Position numbers and translations under genes: made by a program. The notes beneath the pieces are model-generated. The model worked only from the letters and a program-made list of their open reading frames with translations, did not search any database and was not told the DNA's origin. DNA of 43,628 bases from Myxococcales bacterium (GTDB taxonomy: Bacteria; Myxococcota_A; Polyangia; Fen-1088), in the NCBI GenBank assembly GCA_003158455.1, contig PMJO01000273.1:1-43628 (forward strand), given 5' to 3'. Below, in pieces: positions 41,351 through 43,628 of this stretch (position 1 is its first letter; every line of letters starts with the position of its first letter).

Positions 41351-41952
41351 GCGCTTCCTCGCAGGCGGCCCAACAGGGCCGTCCACGTGCCTGCCCCGGT
41401 CGGGCCGGTCGCGGAGCGGACAAGGGAAGGGATGCGGCAGGAAGAAGTGCGCAGAGAGGGCGTGCGCGCGCTAGTTCGTCGCAGTTCCGGGAGGCGTGCC
41501 GCCAGATGCCCGGCCAGATCGCGTTCGATGCGTTCGTCCATACGGCGCAGACGCAGAGTCACGCTGCGAGTGATTGCCCCCACCAAAGCTGTCGCCACGC
41601 CTGGCGCCAGACGTCGCATTCTGGTCAGCTCATGGCGCCCGAGTTCGTAGGCGGTTGTGCGCGTGGCGGCCAGGATGGTAGCGCAGCGCGGGGCAGGAAC
41701 GATGCACGACGTCTCGCAAACCACCTCGCCGACGCCGACCCGGGCCACTTCGATGTTTCTCCGGCGTGGTCCCGGCATGACCACGGAGAGCGCACCAGCA
41801 GCGACCACTAGCATGGTGTCACCCAATTTGCCGCGTTCGAAGATCATCGCGCCGGACTCGTACTGTCTAACCCGCATGAAGCGCAACATCTCGGCGCAGT
41901 CTTCATCCGACATCGACTTGAACACATTGACGGCTCGGATCGCGGAGTTCAT
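41347..41952 (-). CDS. Cyclic-nucleotide-binding-fold protein, first of tandem pair
   Basis: 201 residues from ATG 41952. CAP-like fold: FKSMSDEDCAEMLRFMRVRQ, YESGAMIFERGKLGDTMLVV, GALSVVMP and the cassette VGEVVCETSCIVPAPRCATI, which keeps GE and one Arg, so cyclic nucleotide binding is possible. The C-terminal part is helical and basic (SVTLRLRRMDERIERDLAGH) with a Ser/Arg/Thr-rich tail, and no clear DNA-binding motif. The downstream paralogue overlaps by four bases, so the pair may form a heteromeric sensor. Confidence 0.8.
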   Translation of the reverse strand: MNSAIRAVNVFKSMSDEDCAEMLRFMRVRQYESGAMIFERGKLGDTMLVVAAGALSVVMPGPRRRNIEVARVGVGEVVCETSCIVPAPRCATILAATRTTAYELGRHELTRMRRLAPGVATALVGAITRSVTLRLRRMDERIERDLAGHLAARLPELRRTSARTPSLRTSSCRIPSLVRSATGPTGAGTWTALLGRLRGSA

Positions 41953-42026
41953 TGTGCGCTAGCAAACATCGGCAGATCTCCGACGGACTGCAGCCGGGCT
42001 GCTACTAGGGCCAGCGCCTGTTCCAT
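41949..42026 (-). CDS. Very small ORF coupled to the cNMP-fold gene
   Basis: A 25-residue ORF (MEQALALVAARLQSVGDLPM then FASAQ) whose TGA overlaps the ATG of the cNMP-fold gene (ATGA). The frame is open further up to 42176. It resembles the first helix that normally precedes a cNMP barrel, so it could be a detached N-terminal piece or a leader peptide for coupling. No good ribosome site is visible; low confidence. Confidence 0.2.
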   Translation of the reverse strand: MEQALALVAARLQSVGDLPMFASAQ

Positions 42027-42174
42027 GACGCCCACGTCGCGTGGCCCACGGATTTTCGATGGGTGGAGAGGCCCGCGTCCCGGTTTTCTGAGGGTGAGGA
42101 CCGCCTGGCCCACGCTTATCGAAGGAAGATGTGCGGCACGGGCCTTGCTAGCCTGTCCAAACCGGAGGCCTCCC

Positions 42175-43628
42175 ATGAGCTCATTCTCAAGACTACTTGC
42201 GCTCGCTTTTCTAGCTGCTGGGTTCGCCGCATCATGCGGCGGTTCGAGTCATCCCGGCCCGCCAATCCAGACTGACGGAGGCACGTTGACCCCGGGCCAG
42301 ACCGACTTCACGACCGAGGAACAAGGAAGCGGGCAAGGGGGCTTTGACTCTACCGGAGGAGCAACCAACGGGGCGCCGTCTGTGCCCGCGGCGGCTGGCC
42401 CGTCAAGTGCTACTACTCCGGGGGCTCCGAGCGGGCGGGTGGCCACCGTTCAGGAAGCGGACATCTACCGCATCGACTCCGATCGGCTCTTCTACTTCAA
42501 TACCTACCGCGGCCTCCTCATCTACGATCTGACCGATCCCAAGAACCCCAAGCAGCTCTCGCGCCTGCCGGTCTATGGCTATCCCATCGAGATGTTCGTG
42601 GCGGGCAACACCGTGTACGCCCTGCTCAGCGATGCGCTCTATCTCACCGAAGTCAATGGCAAGCTTCAGTTCGAGCGTCACTACGTCTCGCAACTGCTGG
42701 CCATCGACGTCAGCGATCTGCGGAACCCGCGCGTGCTCAGCACCACCGACATCATCGGCGAGCTGCGCGAGGGCGTGTCGCGCAAGATCGACGACACCAT
42801 CTACTTAGTTTCCTACATCTCGCAGTCCTACTACTGGGGCTGGGGCTATGAAATGGCGAGCAGTCCGCAGCCGGAGCAGGCCTGGGTCTACTCCTTTGAT
42901 GTATCCAACCCACAGTCTCTCAAGCAAATGGGTCAGCTTCAAATCTTCCAGGGCGGCAGCGTGCAGGTCAGCGATCCGAACGGCCTTTACTACTACAGCA
43001 AGACATTCAGCGATGTGACCATATCGGCCACCTCCAATGCGCTCATGGTGGCTGAGAATTGGTCGGTCTATGGCTACACATCCACTGGGTCGAGCAACAA
43101 TGGTTACTATAGCTGCGGCAGCTACTCCAGCCAGCAGCAGTCAGTGGTTTCGATCATCGACGTGAGCGATCCCAAGGGGAACATCAGCCTCTACACCCAC
43201 TTCGCGGCCGCTGGCCAGATCGGTGACCAATTCAAGATGACCTATGTCTTCGATCCGACCAACCAGACCGGCACGTTCTACGGTATCTTCGCGCGGCAGG
43301 GGTGGTCTGGATCCAACTGCACGGGCAGCGAATACACCCAGAATACTTTCGAGTCGTGGGACATCACAGATGGCAGCAACCCGGTCATGCTGTCCAGCCT
43401 GGACTTTGGCCAGCAGAACGAAACGGTGGCGGGCAGTACGTTTGATGTGGATCGGAACGTGGTCTACGCGGTCACCGCGCGCGCCGTGGATCCGCTCTAC
43501 GCCATCAGTTTCGCCGACCGGAAGAACCTGAAGGTTCTCTCTGCGGTGGACGGCTTGTCGGGCAACATGGACGTGTTCCGCCTAATTGGCGACAACAACA
43601 ACTTCCTGCTGGGCATCGGTCAGGACAC
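42175..43628 (+). CDS. Secreted beta-propeller lipoprotein, C-terminus beyond the window
   Basis: ATG 42175 is preceded by GGAGG six bases upstream. The frame stays open for about 484 codons to the right edge. Signal peptide LLALAFLAAGFAASC gives a lipobox at Cys21, followed by a Gly/Pro/Ser/Thr-rich linker to about residue 90. The rest matches the secreted beta-propeller family (COG4880/Beta_propel): VQEADIYRIDSDRLFYFNTY, RGLLIYDLTDPKNPKQLSRL, LLAIDVSDLRNPRVL, SIIDVSDPKGNISLY, ESWDITDGSNPVMLSSL. Blades carry repeated D(V/I)SDP loops. Rich in Ser/Tyr/Gln loops. Likely a cell-surface protein; ligand unknown. Confidence 0.88.
   Translation, partial: MSSFSRLLALAFLAAGFAASCGGSSHPGPPIQTDGGTLTPGQTDFTTEEQGSGQGGFDSTGGATNGAPSVPAAAGPSSATTPGAPSGRVATVQEADIYRIDSDRLFYFNTYRGLLIYDLTDPKNPKQLSRLPVYGYPIEMFVAGNTVYALLSDALYLTEVNGKLQFERHYVSQLLAIDVSDLRNPRVLSTTDIIGELREGVSRKIDDTIYLVSYISQSYYWGWGYEMASSPQPEQAWVYSFDVSNPQSLKQMGQLQIFQGGSVQVSDPNGLYYYSKTFSDVTISATSNALMVAENWSVYGYTSTGSSNNGYYSCGSYSSQQQSVVSIIDVSDPKGNISLYTHFAAAGQIGDQFKMTYVFDPTNQTGTFYGIFARQGWSGSNCTGSEYTQNTFESWDITDGSNPVMLSSLDFGQQNETVAGSTFDVDRNVVYAVTARAVDPLYAISFADRKNLKVLSAVDGLSGNMDVFRLIGDNNNFLLGIGQD

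Overview
The window is a high-GC, gene-dense stretch of a bacterial chromosome. Its content suggests a myxobacterium or relative (Myxococcota / former Deltaproteobacteria): many lipoproteins with low-complexity linkers and cysteine-rich C-x(3)-D-C modules, an FHA protein, an ECF sigma factor next to a beta-barrel gene, HEAT repeats fused to unrelated enzymes, and numerous GTG/TTG starts. This placement is inferred from gene style; there is no rRNA or other marker gene. No tRNA, rRNA, CRISPR array, transposase or integrase was seen.

Layout. (1) 1-2272, minus: a response regulator with a degenerate EAL domain, then a membrane histidine kinase cut by the left edge. (2) 2717-6629: divergent lipoproteins, one TPR and one HEAT. 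(3) 6655-12435, plus: a tight operon of FHA protein, recG, a membrane sulfatase/phosphotransferase-HEAT fusion and a small protein. (4) 12566-16438: a small outer-membrane protein, an L,D-transpeptidase coupled to a PEGA-like lipoprotein, and a lone PIN toxin. (5) 16542-24829, all minus: beta-barrel protein, ECF sigma factor, anti-sigma/TPR membrane protein, GT-C-like glycosyltransferase, and an M1 aminopeptidase-HEAT fusion. (6) 24902-30969: cysteine-rich lipoprotein, secreted coiled-coil protein, DHH-like protein, serine acetyltransferase and a DUF1704 (QEGLA) metallopeptidase. (7) 31035-34877: lipA, divergent from a four-gene run of PPP-type phosphatase, queD, EEP-family hydrolase and metallophosphoesterase. 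(8) 34862-38118: an island of three minus-strand genes (HELGHH zincin, YdjM-like membrane protein, frameshifted membrane protein) between two inverted copies of a roughly 400-base repeat, with one attC-like site inside. (9) 38124-42026, minus: tandem cyclic-nucleotide-binding-fold proteins, then transketolase coupled to a glycine-zipper exported protein. (10) 42175 to the right edge: a secreted beta-propeller lipoprotein, cut by the window.

Most of the enzymes are ordinary (RecG, LipA, transketolase, QueD, CysE). The least explained part is a dispersed palindromic repeat family. Its core arm reads ATGG(G/A)AACCCT, three spacer bases, then the complement, and it is followed by a CC(C/T)TCCCGCG block and a GGGC..GCCC hairpin. 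It occurs at about 5.3, 12.4-12.6, 34.9, 38.0 and 40.7 kb. Its two longest copies face each other around the 3.2-kb island, which lacks any visible transposase and is the best candidate here for a previously undescribed element.
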